64,000 nt of DNA from Cyclobacteriaceae bacterium (lineage in GTDB: Bacteria > Bacteroidota > Bacteroidia > Cytophagales > Cyclobacteriaceae). Positions 33,074 through 43,151 of this stretch are shown piece after piece (the stretch's first letter is position 1; each line of letters opens with the position of its first letter). The DNA lies in assembly GCA_019638395.1 (NCBI GenBank), contig JAHBTX010000002.1:496001-560000 (forward strand). Direction: 5' to 3'. The notes beneath the pieces were generated by a model. It did no database searches. It saw nothing but the letters and a program-made list of their open reading frames with translations, and had not been told where the DNA came from. The position numbers were made by a program, and so were the translations under genes.

Positions 33074-36000
33074 ATGAAAACGCAACTACTGGTCATTTTA
33101 GCAACCTTGTTAATCAGTATCGATTTTGAACCTAAAAACCCACCAATGCCTTACGATTATGAAAAAGCCTGGCAACAGGTAGCAGAATTTGAGAACAAAG
33201 GATTACCCGAATCGGCCTTAAAAGTGGTAAACACTATTTATGATGAGGCTAAAAAAGAACAGAACGCACCTCAGTTGGTAAAAGCAGTTATTCACCAACT
33301 AAAATTTACCGATTACAAAGAAGAGAACGCATTTGTCAAAAACCTCAATCGCTTACGAGACGAAGCCAACACCGCTGTATTTCCAGCCAAGCCATTGCTG
33401 CACTCCATGCTGGCTGAAATGTATTGGCAATATTATCAGAACAACCGGTACCGGTTTAACAACCGCAGCGAGGTTGTCGAAATAAGGCAAGACGATATTG
33501 AAACGTGGGGGTTGAATAAAATTGTAGAAGAAACATTTCAACAGTATAAACTTTCTTTACAGGAAGCAGAAAAAAGTAAAAACACCCGCATTGATTTATG
33601 CGAACCGGTATTGCACACCGGTAACGCCCGTGGCCGCAGTTACCGACCTACACTGTTTGATTTTCTAGCCCATCGTGCGCTCACTTTTGCTTCGGGCAGC
33701 GAGGCCGCCATTACACAACCCGTTTATGCATTTGTATTGGATCAGGAAAATTATTTAGCCGATGCCACTACGTTTGCCGGATTAAACATCACCACACCAG
33801 ATACTTTTTCACTGAAGTATTTTGCTACTCAGCTTTTTCAGGAGTTAACACGTTTTCACCTTACCGATAAAGATCCAGAAGCATTGGTTGATCTGGAAAT
33901 AGAGCGCCTGATTTTTATGCACACCAACTTGGTGTTGCCCGATAAGGATAAGTTGTATCGAAGTGCGTTGGAAAAATTAGAACAACACTATCAGGCACAT
34001 CCTATTTCAACCCGCGCTACTTATTTATTGGCTCAAACCTATGTGGAGCAAGGTCAAACCTATAAGCCCTTGCAATCCGATGCACACAAGTGGGATTTAA
34101 AGAAGGCATTTGAAATTGCCGAGACTGCGAAGAAACGTTTCCCCGATTCGGACGGAGCCATACAATGCGAAAACCTGCAACGCGATCTGCAAACAAAAAC
34201 AATCAGCGCGGTTATTGAAGAGAATAACATCCCCGGAGAATTGTTTCGGGCATTGGTACGCTATAAAAATGTAACCAATTTACATTACCGCATTATTAAA
34301 ACAACCCGCGAAGAGGTTCAGACCCAACGCAGAAAATGGGAACGGAATTACGATGTGGATCGGGAAGAAAAATTTATTGAATTCTTTCTACCCAAAACAC
34401 CGGTAAAGACTGGCAAGTTTACCTTGCCCGATGATGGCGACTATCAGCAGCACAGTCTGGAAGTAAAATTGGATGCGCTGCCCGAAGGCGAGTACATGGT
34501 TTTGTTTAGTCATAGCTCCGACTTTGCTATCAATAAAAATGGATTGGCTTATGCATTCACATCGGTTTCAAACATCAGTTACATTCACCGTTCTACAAAA
34601 GATGGCAACACCGAAGTGTTTGTGCTCAATCGCAAAAGCGGCCAGCCGTTAGCGGGAGTTTTGGCTGAACTTTATTCTTATACCTACAATTCGCGCAAGC
34701 AACAATATGAGGCAAAAAAAATTGGAACATATACTTCTAATTCGAAAGGATATTTTAAAGTTCCGTATTTGAAAAATGAACATTACAATTTCTCCATCAA
34801 CTTCAGCTATAAACACGATCGCAACAGCACCGAACCCATTGATAAATATTCTTACTATGGCGGAAACATTCATCAAAATATAGAGCACGGTAGGCAAAAT
34901 GTGGTTAAAACATTTTTCTTTTTGGATCGGGCAATCTACAGACCTGGACAAACCATTTATTTTAAAGGACTGGTGGTTAACACTGATGGTAAAACTTCTG
35001 AGCTTGGACAAAAATCCATTCATACCGTAAGGTTGTACGATGTGAATCATAAGGAGCGTGGTAGTGTTGAGGTAACAACTAATGAATACGGTACGTTTAG
35101 CGGAACATTTACGGCCCCCGCTAGCGGACTTACCGGCCAAATGAGTTTGGAAACCGGAAGTGGCACGGTTTATTTTTCAGTAGAAGAATACAAGCGACCA
35201 AAATTTGAAGTTGACTTTGAGCCGGTAAAAGGTTCGTTCCGGTTAGATGAAACCATTAAAGCAGAAGGTTTTGCACGCGCCTATTCCGGAGCTAACATTG
35301 ATGGCGCAGCTGTAAGTTATCGCGTGGTGCGCATGGCGCGTTATCCGTATTGGTGGTGGTGCCGCTGGGGTTACTACCCATCCTCGCCCGAAATGGAAAT
35401 TACAAACGGTAAAACGGAAACCGATGCCGATGGAAAGTTTGTGGTAAACTTTAACGCATTGCCCGATCGCAATGTAGATCGTGCAGCCGACCCGGTTTTT
35501 GATTATACGATTTATGCAGATGTAACAGATATAAACGGAGAAACGCACAGTAACTCTACAACCATTTCGGTTGGTTATAAAGCCTTGCAAGTAGGTGTTT
35601 ACATCGGCAACATCAATAAAGATCAGATAACTGCTGCCAAAGAGTTTACCATTTCAACTACCAACCTTGCCGGTCAGTTTGAAGCCGCAAAAGGGAATAT
35701 TAAAATCTTTGAACTTAAGTCGCCAGCCAAAGCGTTTCGTCCCCGCCTGTGGGAACAACCCGATCGCGCTCTTTATTCGCGCGAGCAATACTATCAGTTC
35801 TTTCCGGTGGATCTGTTTGAAGATGAAACCAATAAGTTCAATTGGGCGCGGGCTAAAGAAGTTTTCGATCTGAATTTTAATACCGCAGAAAAGAAAACTT
35901 TTGCCCTCGAAAATCTCAACAAGTGGAAATCGGGTGAGTATGTCTTGGAAATAAAAGCACAGGATGCTTCCGGCCAGGAAGTAAAAGAGGTGAGTTACTT

Positions 36001-39000
36001 TACCGTGTCAGCACCTTCTGATAAAACCGTTCCCACTCCGCAGGTAAAATATTTTCAATCGCTAAGGATGTCGGCTGAGCCAGGTGAAAAAGCCGCGTTT
36101 ATTATCGGCACGGCCGATAAAAAGATTATTGCCTTGTATGAAGTAGAACGCGATGGCGAATTATTGAAGCAGGAATGGCTTGAATTAAAAAATGAACAGC
36201 GGATGTTTGAAGTTCCGGTTACAGAAGCTGATCGCGGTAATCTGGGTATTCACCTTACGTTTATAAAAGACAATCGCTTGTATAAACAAAGCGAAACCAT
36301 TTCGGTGCCATTCTCCAATAAAAATCTGAACATCGCTTTTGAAAGTTTCAGAGACAAACTGCAACCGGGCCAACAAGAGCAGTGGAAAATCAAGATTAAA
36401 GGTAACGGAGCCGAAAAGGTAGGTGCTGAAATGGTGGCTACACTTTATGACGAGTCGCTGGATCAATTCCGCAGCAATAGCTGGTATGCCAATTTCTTCA
36501 ACTCGCATTATGCGCGATTAGGGTGGAGTAGCACAAATGGATTTAATCGAAAAGATCTTTCGGTATTCAGCAAAGATTGGAATCCAGATTACGACCGATC
36601 ACCGGAAGGAGCCTACTTCGATAGCTTTAATTGGTTTGGGTATAGCTTCTATGATTTTTATTATGGAGGAAGACGTGAAGGTGTTGCATTAAGATTGCGT
36701 GGTAATGCAAAGATGTCTAAGAAAGAACTTTCGTTTAGTGTTGCCGAGGCAGCGCCTGCTGGGGTAGTAGAAGTTGCCGATGAGGAATCATTAGCTGAAG
36801 ATATATCTATAAAGTTTGGTGTTGAGGTATCGGAGGAGCGACTATCTCAGAAACAACCTGAAACCATGCAGAAAGAAGACTTTTCCGCAGTAAAAGTGCG
36901 CACCAACTTTAATGAAACCGCATTCTTCTATCCACACTTGCAAACCAATGCCGAAGGTGAGATCATTATCAACTTCACTATTCCCGAAGCACTTACGCGA
37001 TGGAAGATGCTGGGCTTTGCCCATACGCCCGATTTAAAATCAGGCTCCATCATAAATCATTTGGTTACGCAAAAAGAGTTGATGTTAGTACCCAATCAGC
37101 CACGCTTCTTCCGCGAGAACGATAAAATGATTTTTGCGGTGAAGGTGAGCAGTTTGGTAGATGCCGAATTAAGTGGTCAGGCTCAACTTGAATTCTTTGA
37201 TGCGCTTACGATGAATTCGGTGGACATGCAAATGAAGAATCAGGATAAGTCAAAACCATTTTCATTGAAGCCGCGCCAGAGCACCAACCTGGAGTGGAGC
37301 ATAGAAATCCCGGAAGGTGTGCAGGCCATCACCTATCGGGTAGTAGCCAAAGCAGGAAATTTTTCGGATGGTGAAGAGATGACTATTCCGGTGGTTACAA
37401 ACAGGATGTTGGTAACAGAATCTTTACCGTTACCAATCCGCGGAAAACAAACCAAAGAATTTAAGTTTGAGAAGATGGTGAACAACAAATCCAACACGTT
37501 GCGCCACCATCGCTTTACATTGGAGTTCACTTCAAATCCGGCCTGGTATGCTATTCAGGCATTGCCATACCTGATGGAATATCCCTACGATTGTGTAGAG
37601 CAAACCTATAGTAAATTTTATGCGAATAGTATTGCATCGCATATTGCCAATTCTAATCCCCGAATTAAGCAAGTGTTTGATACGTGGAAGAACATTCAAC
37701 CCGATGCATTGCTTTCTAACCTCGAAAAAAATCAGGAATTGAAATCGGCTTTGCTGGAAGAAACTCCGTGGGTGTTGCATGCCAAAGATGAATCGCAACG
37801 TAAGCGCAATGTGGCGTTGTTGTTTGATTTGAATCGCATGGCAAACGAACAGGATCGCGCACTCGATAAAATTATCAAAGCACAGAATGCAAGTGGTGGG
37901 TTTAGTTGGTTTCCGGGTTTTAAAGAAGACCGGTACATGACGCAGCATATCATCAGTGGTATGGGTCATTTAGATGTGTTAGGTGTACGTGCTGTACGCG
38001 AAGATGCCCGTATCTGGAGCATGGTAACCAAAGCAGTTGGTTATTTGGATTACCAATTGAAGGATGATTACGAAAAATTGAAAGCTCAGGCCAAGCGCGG
38101 ATTAACCAAGTTGGAAAATGATCATTTAGGGTATAGCCAGATTCATTACTTGTACATGCGCAGTTATTTTAAAGATGTGGAGGTTCCTAAGGATATGAAT
38201 GAAGCTTTTAATTACTATTTGGGACAAGCAAAAAAATACTGGTTACGTAAAGGACTCTATATGGAAGGTATGTTGAGTTTGGCGTTACACCGATTTGGTG
38301 ATAAAACAACTCCGGCAGCCATGATTAAATCGTTTAGTGAACGTGCTTTGCGTTCGGAAGAAATGGGTATGTATTGGAAAACGGATCGCGGGTATTACTG
38401 GTACCAGGCACCAATTGAAACACAAGCACTGATGATTGAAGTGTATGATGAAGTGGCGAAAGATTTAAAATCAGTAGAAGAATTAAAAGTCTGGTTACTG
38501 AAACAAAAGCAAACGCAAGATTGGAAAACCACGAAAGCCACTACCGAAGCTTGTTATGCACTGTTGCGTAGAGGTGCAGATGTGTTAACCAATACCAAAT
38601 TGGTGGATATTAAAGTTGGCAACGAAATAATCGATCCAACCAAACGTGAAGACATAAAAGTAGAAGCGGGTACCGGCTATTTTAAAACCGCGTGGCAGGC
38701 AGGGGAAATTAAATCCGACATGGGTAAGATTACGATTTCAAAAACCGATGATGGTGTGGCCTGGGGCGCTGCGTACTGGCAATACTTTGAACAGTTGGAT
38801 AAAATTACGTCTGCTGAAACTCCATTGAAGTTAAAGAAGCAACTGTTTAAACAAGTGAATTCTGATCATGGGCCGGTAATTACACCTATTACAGAAAAAG
38901 CTCCACTGCAAATTGGTGATCTTGTAAAAGTGCGGATTGAGTTGCGCGTAGATCGCGATATGGAATACGTACACCTGAAAGACATGCGTGCCGCTGGCTT

Positions 39001-39241
39001 TGAACCGACCACTACAATCTCAACTCATAAGTATCAGGATGGATTGTATTACTATGAAAGCACGCGCGATCTGGCCACCAACTTCTTTATCGGGTATTTG
39101 GGTAAAGGAACATATGTGTTTGAATATGATTTACGCGTATCACAAAAGGGCGATTTCTCGAATGGCGTAACAAAGATTCAATGTATGTATGCACCAGAGT
39201 TTGCCAGTCATTCGGAGGGGATACGGGTGTTGGTAAAGTAA
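33074..39241 (+). CDS. Giant alpha-2-macroglobulin family protein with thioester motif
   Basis: 2055 residues from ATG 33074; an upstream TTG would add six residues. N-terminal signal (MKTQLLVILATLLISIDF). A helical N-terminal region (about 30-370) is followed by macroglobulin (MG) domains (DRAIYRPGQTIYFKGLVVNT is the MG2 signature near 620), a bait-like segment (1140-1250), the A2M domain (NFNETAFFYPHLQTNAEGEI) and the TED domain with CVEQ (C1507) in YPYDCVEQTYSKFY, the intact thioester motif. Bacterial homologues trap proteases and often partner PBP1C; no pbpC is adjacent. Anchoring is uncertain because no lipobox is seen. Followed by a hairpin terminator. Confidence 0.93.
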   Translation: MKTQLLVILATLLISIDFEPKNPPMPYDYEKAWQQVAEFENKGLPESALKVVNTIYDEAKKEQNAPQLVKAVIHQLKFTDYKEENAFVKNLNRLRDEANTAVFPAKPLLHSMLAEMYWQYYQNNRYRFNNRSEVVEIRQDDIETWGLNKIVEETFQQYKLSLQEAEKSKNTRIDLCEPVLHTGNARGRSYRPTLFDFLAHRALTFASGSEAAITQPVYAFVLDQENYLADATTFAGLNITTPDTFSLKYFATQLFQELTRFHLTDKDPEALVDLEIERLIFMHTNLVLPDKDKLYRSALEKLEQHYQAHPISTRATYLLAQTYVEQGQTYKPLQSDAHKWDLKKAFEIAETAKKRFPDSDGAIQCENLQRDLQTKTISAVIEENNIPGELFRALVRYKNVTNLHYRIIKTTREEVQTQRRKWERNYDVDREEKFIEFFLPKTPVKTGKFTLPDDGDYQQHSLEVKLDALPEGEYMVLFSHSSDFAINKNGLAYAFTSVSNISYIHRSTKDGNTEVFVLNRKSGQPLAGVLAELYSYTYNSRKQQYEAKKIGTYTSNSKGYFKVPYLKNEHYNFSINFSYKHDRNSTEPIDKYSYYGGNIHQNIEHGRQNVVKTFFFLDRAIYRPGQTIYFKGLVVNTDGKTSELGQKSIHTVRLYDVNHKERGSVEVTTNEYGTFSGTFTAPASGLTGQMSLETGSGTVYFSVEEYKRPKFEVDFEPVKGSFRLDETIKAEGFARAYSGANIDGAAVSYRVVRMARYPYWWWCRWGYYPSSPEMEITNGKTETDADGKFVVNFNALPDRNVDRAADPVFDYTIYADVTDINGETHSNSTTISVGYKALQVGVYIGNINKDQITAAKEFTISTTNLAGQFEAAKGNIKIFELKSPAKAFRPRLWEQPDRALYSREQYYQFFPVDLFEDETNKFNWARAKEVFDLNFNTAEKKTFALENLNKWKSGEYVLEIKAQDASGQEVKEVSYFTVSAPSDKTVPTPQVKYFQSLRMSAEPGEKAAFIIGTADKKIIALYEVERDGELLKQEWLELKNEQRMFEVPVTEADRGNLGIHLTFIKDNRLYKQSETISVPFSNKNLNIAFESFRDKLQPGQQEQWKIKIKGNGAEKVGAEMVATLYDESLDQFRSNSWYANFFNSHYARLGWSSTNGFNRKDLSVFSKDWNPDYDRSPEGAYFDSFNWFGYSFYDFYYGGRREGVALRLRGNAKMSKKELSFSVAEAAPAGVVEVADEESLAEDISIKFGVEVSEERLSQKQPETMQKEDFSAVKVRTNFNETAFFYPHLQTNAEGEIIINFTIPEALTRWKMLGFAHTPDLKSGSIINHLVTQKELMLVPNQPRFFRENDKMIFAVKVSSLVDAELSGQAQLEFFDALTMNSVDMQMKNQDKSKPFSLKPRQSTNLEWSIEIPEGVQAITYRVVAKAGNFSDGEEMTIPVVTNRMLVTESLPLPIRGKQTKEFKFEKMVNNKSNTLRHHRFTLEFTSNPAWYAIQALPYLMEYPYDCVEQTYSKFYANSIASHIANSNPRIKQVFDTWKNIQPDALLSNLEKNQELKSALLEETPWVLHAKDESQRKRNVALLFDLNRMANEQDRALDKIIKAQNASGGFSWFPGFKEDRYMTQHIISGMGHLDVLGVRAVREDARIWSMVTKAVGYLDYQLKDDYEKLKAQAKRGLTKLENDHLGYSQIHYLYMRSYFKDVEVPKDMNEAFNYYLGQAKKYWLRKGLYMEGMLSLALHRFGDKTTPAAMIKSFSERALRSEEMGMYWKTDRGYYWYQAPIETQALMIEVYDEVAKDLKSVEELKVWLLKQKQTQDWKTTKATTEACYALLRRGADVLTNTKLVDIKVGNEIIDPTKREDIKVEAGTGYFKTAWQAGEIKSDMGKITISKTDDGVAWGAAYWQYFEQLDKITSAETPLKLKKQLFKQVNSDHGPVITPITEKAPLQIGDLVKVRIELRVDRDMEYVHLKDMRAAGFEPTTTISTHKYQDGLYYYESTRDLATNFFIGYLGKGTYVFEYDLRVSQKGDFSNGVTKIQCMYAPEFASHSEGIRVLVK

Positions 39242-39271
39242 AAATCATATCTTGAACAGATTTGGATGACC

Positions 39272-39314
39272 AAAAGGGATTGAACTCTTGATATAGAAAG
39301 AGTCAATTCCTTTT
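39272..39314 (+). terminator. Hairpin after the macroglobulin gene
   Basis: AAAAGGGATTGAACTCTT (39272-39289) pairs with AAGAGTCAATTCCTTTT (39298-39314), imperfectly, around an 8-base loop. CTTAATTTT follows. Likely terminator. Confidence 0.55.
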
Positions 39315-39332
39315 CTTAATTTTAACTGATTA

Positions 39333-39560
39333 ATGGAAAAATATCTCGATCATATTACAATTGACAAAGAAATCCGTTTTGGTAAGCCAACCATAAAGGG
39401 AACCCGTATTGCGGTTTCAGATGTGTTGCAGTGGTTTGCATCGGGTATGACAGAAGAAAAAATTTTAGAAGATTATCCATACTTATCTAAGGAACAAATA
39501 AGGGCTGCATTGCTTTTTGCGGCACATAAAGAAGAACTCACTAAGATTATCGCTGCCTGA
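39333..39560 (+). CDS. DUF433 antitoxin, second pair
   Basis: 75 residues: DKEIRFGKPTIKGTRIAVSD followed by WFASGMTEEKILEDYPYLSK is the DUF433 pattern. The two DUF433 proteins in this window share the GKPxIKGTR core but differ elsewhere, so they are not a recent duplication. The stop overlaps the next ATG by one base (TGATG). Confidence 0.85.
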   Translation: MEKYLDHITIDKEIRFGKPTIKGTRIAVSDVLQWFASGMTEEKILEDYPYLSKEQIRAALLFAAHKEELTKIIAA

Positions 39561-39889
39561 TGAAGTTATTGTTGGATGCGAATCTCTCATGGAGATTGGT
39601 AAAACCACTTCAAAGCCATTTCACGGTAAATCATATATTGGATTTCTTTAAGCATAATGAACGAGATTATATTCTGTGGGATTTTGCTAAAAGAGAAGAC
39701 TATACCATTATTACTAACGATGAGGATTTTGTCCACATCCTCTTATCCAGAGGATGGCCGCCAAAAATAGTTCTGATCAAAACTGGAAATCAATCTAATG
39801 ATTTTATTCTTAATCTTCTTATCGCTAAGAAGACAGAGTTAGAAGCTTTTCACAATAAAGGTGACTTAGGTCTGTTGTTAATAGCATAA
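39560..39889 (+). CDS. DUF5615 PIN-like toxin, second pair
   Basis: 109 residues. MKLLLDANLSWRLVKPLQSH with D6 at the usual first acidic position, and YTIITNDEDFVHILLSRGWP with TNDEDF in the middle, are the DUF5615 layout. Predicted nuclease toxin. The stop codon abuts the stop of the convergent permease gene with no spacer (39889/39890). Confidence 0.82.
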   Translation: MKLLLDANLSWRLVKPLQSHFTVNHILDFFKHNERDYILWDFAKREDYTIITNDEDFVHILLSRGWPPKIVLIKTGNQSNDFILNLLIAKKTELEAFHNKGDLGLLLIA

Positions 39890-42301
39890 TCACTCTTTCA
39901 AATTCTCCACCGGATTTACAAATGTAGCTCGGATGGTTTGCGAGCCAATCGTGATAACAGCGAACACAATCAGAATCAATACTCCGATGATAATTACACT
40001 AAAGTCGAATGAAGTGTGATAGGCTATTAACTGCAGCCACATGTTGTTGGCTAAATAGGCAAGCGGTACAGCAACCACAATCGAAATAAACAACAACACA
40101 AGAAAGCTCTTTGATAACAATAGAATCAGCGAACCAATATCCGACCCCAATATTTTTCGAATTGAAATTTCTTTCATGCGGGTTTCCATGGTATACGTGG
40201 CCATACCCAATAAACCCAGACAAGAAATCAAGACGGCTAACGATGCAATTACCGTCAGTACCGAAACAATATCACCAAAAATGATTTCATAAAATTTCTT
40301 CACTTCGGAGTCAACTGTTTTATAATCGATTTTAAGATCGGGGTTAATAGTTGCCCAAGCCTTTTCAATAGACGCAATGGCTTGCTCATACGAACTCAAA
40401 TACGAAACCTGCAACACATTGAATTGAGTAGGATCGTACAGTAATGCCATAGGCGAAATTTGCCGCGTTAGGTCGCGATGGTTATAGCCCGACACCACTC
40501 CAATGATGGTGCGCACAACCGAATCACGCTCTTGTACGAGTTGTTGCCCGATGGCATCCTGAGTTGAACCAAAATTGAATTTGGTAACCGCTTGTTCGTT
40601 AAGTACAATGTATTCCCTGTTGATGCTATCTGCTCCAGCCTGAAAGAAACGACCTGCCAATAATTTAATATCCATGTTGCTCAGGTAATCTTCATCCACC
40701 AGAAAGTAATCCAATTGTAATCCTTCGGTATCGCTCAGGTTACGTTTTAACGTAGTACCATACGATGTGCCAGCCGAAGGCAAATGCGAAGAGGCTGTTA
40801 CATGGGTAATGTTGTTATGCTTTGCCAGTTCATTCTTAAGATGTTGTGCCGAAGTATTATTGAGTTTAATAGAAATATTCTGCGCCATGTTAAACCCATG
40901 ACTCTGTCCCATAAACAAGTTAAACTGATTATAGAGAACAATTGCCGACAGAATAAAGAAGAGCGAAAGTGTAAACTGTGCAACCAATAACGTTTTGCGC
41001 AAGCCCATGCGCGAGAATAACTTCATGTTACCAAAGCCCTTCAAAACTTTTACCGGTTGAAACCCGGATAGCACCACGGCCGGAAAGAAGCCGGCCAATA
41101 TCCCAACCACTAATGCGAACACCGCAAAACTTACCAGCACCAACAGGTTCGACTCAAGGTCCCAATGGAACATGCGCGCAAAGTTGAGTTGTAGAATAAC
41201 AGGCTTTAGTACAATCAGAAATGCGAAGCCAAATATCAATGCTATGAATGCTATAAAAATCGATTCACTTATAAATTGTATAAACACTTGCCAGCGTGCG
41301 GCCCCGGTAACTTTTCTAATCCCGATTTCGCGTGCGCGGGTTAGTGAACGTGCAATGGAAAGATTTGTAAAGTTGAAACAAGAGGTAAGCAAAATCACAA
41401 GACCTAAACCGCCCAGGAAGTAGATAAAAAACCAAGGTAAACTTGGGCCGATAGGATTGTTGGTTAGCGGTCCCGGTGTAATACCCATTAAAGGCTGCAA
41501 ACCAAACTTCATGCGCGAGGCATTCGGATCGGTTAAGCTGCCAATGTGTTGGGCATAAATTTTATCGAGGTTGGCTTGCACGCTTTCGCGCGATTGTGAA
41601 GCATCTGTTAAAATATAAGTCCAGCCATTCCAGTAGTTGGTCCAATCGGTAAGGTTATTCTTGCTGGGCAAACTGTTTACAGTAGAAATGCTGGCCAGCG
41701 CTTCAAACACAATGTGCGATTTGTTTTTAGTCTCCTTTAATACACCTGTAACAGTATAGATGCCGATGTCGCCTACTTTAATCGTTTGCCCCAACGGGTT
41801 TTCATCTTTAAAAAGTTTATTGGCTGCTGCGCGTGTAAGCACCACCGAGTAAGGTTCTTTTAATGCGGTAGCTGCATCGCCATATTGAAGTTCGTATTCA
41901 AAAAATGTGAGGGCTTCCGCATCGGCAAAAAATCCCGCCAACGGAATGTTTACATTTTGATTTTCAAATTCCAACCAGCCGTTACCAAAGCCACGCATAA
42001 TTCTCACCGTCTTTTCAATGCCTGTATATTTTTCCTGCAACTCCTGGCGCAGTGTCATAGGTGAGGCCGCATTGGGCTGATCATCATTGATTACACCCTG
42101 TTGATCTACATGGTGTGTTGTAACCCGATAAATGCGATTGCGATTGGAATTATGTCGGTCGTAATTAAGTTGATCGGCCACCAGCATGATCACCGTCATG
42201 CATACCGACATGCCAATGGCAAGACCAAACACATTAATAGCCGAAAAGAATTTATGGCGCATTAAACTGCGCATGGTTGTTTTAATGTAATTACGAAACA
42301 T
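39890..42301 (-). CDS. FtsX/MacB-type ABC transporter permease (orphan)
   Basis: 803 residues from ATG 42299-42301 (MFRNYIKTTMRSL); an earlier in-frame codon adds 11 residues of no family similarity. Layout: helix 1 (AINVFGLAIGMSVCMTVIML), periplasmic MacB-like domain, a first FtsX core with three helices (GIRKVTGAARWQVFIQF), a second periplasmic part, and a second FtsX core ending in VNPVENLKE. Members of this Bacteroidota family usually work with a separate LolD/MacB-like ATPase; none is adjacent. Role in lipoprotein, peptide or lipid export is possible. Confidence 0.88.
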   Translation of the reverse strand: MFRNYIKTTMRSLMRHKFFSAINVFGLAIGMSVCMTVIMLVADQLNYDRHNSNRNRIYRVTTHHVDQQGVINDDQPNAASPMTLRQELQEKYTGIEKTVRIMRGFGNGWLEFENQNVNIPLAGFFADAEALTFFEYELQYGDAATALKEPYSVVLTRAAANKLFKDENPLGQTIKVGDIGIYTVTGVLKETKNKSHIVFEALASISTVNSLPSKNNLTDWTNYWNGWTYILTDASQSRESVQANLDKIYAQHIGSLTDPNASRMKFGLQPLMGITPGPLTNNPIGPSLPWFFIYFLGGLGLVILLTSCFNFTNLSIARSLTRAREIGIRKVTGAARWQVFIQFISESIFIAFIALIFGFAFLIVLKPVILQLNFARMFHWDLESNLLVLVSFAVFALVVGILAGFFPAVVLSGFQPVKVLKGFGNMKLFSRMGLRKTLLVAQFTLSLFFILSAIVLYNQFNLFMGQSHGFNMAQNISIKLNNTSAQHLKNELAKHNNITHVTASSHLPSAGTSYGTTLKRNLSDTEGLQLDYFLVDEDYLSNMDIKLLAGRFFQAGADSINREYIVLNEQAVTKFNFGSTQDAIGQQLVQERDSVVRTIIGVVSGYNHRDLTRQISPMALLYDPTQFNVLQVSYLSSYEQAIASIEKAWATINPDLKIDYKTVDSEVKKFYEIIFGDIVSVLTVIASLAVLISCLGLLGMATYTMETRMKEISIRKILGSDIGSLILLLSKSFLVLLFISIVVAVPLAYLANNMWLQLIAYHTSFDFSVIIIGVLILIVFAVITIGSQTIRATFVNPVENLKE

Positions 42302-42329
42302 AGCGTGATAATTTTGAAAGTGAAGGCTA

Positions 42330-42368
42330 ATCAAAAACCGAACCTCTTATGCCGAGGTTCGATTTTGA
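42330..42368 (-). terminator. Terminator after the small membrane protein gene
   Basis: Arms CGAACCTC (42339-42346) and GAGGTTCG (42354-42361), extended by ATCAAAA/TTTTGAT outside. Read on the minus strand, GGTTTTTGA follows the stem. Confidence 0.75.
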
Positions 42369-42434
42369 TTTGAAATACTCGAAATGAAAAACCTGTGTGT
42401 TGAAATCTGAACAGGACTTAGACAAAACCGAACA

Positions 42435-42785
42435 TTATTTATTCAGTTCCTTTTTGATTACATAGTAATAAATCAAAAACCCAAGCGAAACAGATAGCGC
42501 AAATAAGCCATAAGGCAATGGCGAATCCGGACCGGTAGGAATAAATTCCATAATTACCAATGCCAGCCCGGCAAAGAAAATGATCAGGCCCCACTTCAGT
42601 GAACTATACCTGCCATCGCTTGTATGTTGCTTAAAAATGGCTTGTGTGTCATCGTTTACAAATCCCTTCTCAATCATTTTCTTTTTAAGAATGTAGTCAG
42701 TCATTACTTTGGTAAATAGATAAATGGCTGTACCAAAACTTCCGATAATGGTAATCGGCATAAAGATATCTCTCAGGTAATTCAT
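42435..42785 (-). CDS. Small membrane protein (DUF6249-like)
   Basis: 116 residues from ATG 42783-42785 (MNYLRDIFMPITIIGSFGTA). Three hydrophobic segments (about 8-27, 65-83, 92-108) with a cytoplasmic loop containing KKKMIEKGFVNDDTQAIFKQ. It resembles small DUF6249-type membrane proteins that in Bacteroidota often accompany ECF sigma genes; such a gene starts about 370 bp away in the other direction. Function unknown. In-frame codons further upstream are unlikely, because the family begins near the first helix. Confidence 0.7.
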   Translation of the reverse strand: MNYLRDIFMPITIIGSFGTAIYLFTKVMTDYILKKKMIEKGFVNDDTQAIFKQHTSDGRYSSLKWGLIIFFAGLALVIMEFIPTGPDSPLPYGLFALSVSLGFLIYYYVIKKELNK

Positions 42786-42932
42786 ATTTAATTGTGATTT
42801 AGTTTCTGATTTGTTTGGGGCGTAAGACACAAGCCTTGAAAGTAATGTTGCAGGGAATTGAAAAATATTTTTAAAGAGTGATCATGCAAGAAAAACCAGC
42901 AAGGATTCGAAACCACATAATTACTTTATGCT

Positions 42933-43012
42933 GTTCGCCATTTGTAATGGCGAACGTTAGATGGTAATGATTTTAAAATCGGGCTTATCTGGAGTCGGGA
43001 TTATAAATCCGG
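42933..43012. repeat. Palindromic repeat family C, copy 2 (most complete)
   Basis: Hairpin GTTCGCCATTTG/TAATGGCGAAC (42933-42955), then the palindrome GATTTTAAAATC (42969-42980), then a second hairpin CGGGATTATAAATCCGG (42996-43012). It occupies the centre of the 366-bp gene-free gap 42786-43151. The rest of the gap holds GCCAGTAACCAGCC-like short repeats (43081-43110) and the sigma gene promoter region. Confidence 0.6.
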
Positions 43013-43151
43013 AATAGCAAGTGCCTCCATGAGTGAAGCGTACAATATAGTATCCGGATTAAATAATTAAACGCCAACCTGCCAGTAACCAGCCACGAGC
43101 GACCAGCAGTCTTTTTTTACCTAACTTCCTGCAACATCCGTACAAGTCCAC

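Noticed and set aside
43021-43150. tRNA-like or small RNA structure in the gap before the ECF sigma gene.
   Set aside because: No cloverleaf or T-loop motif could be found; the visible structure is repeat C and short GACCAGC-like repeats.
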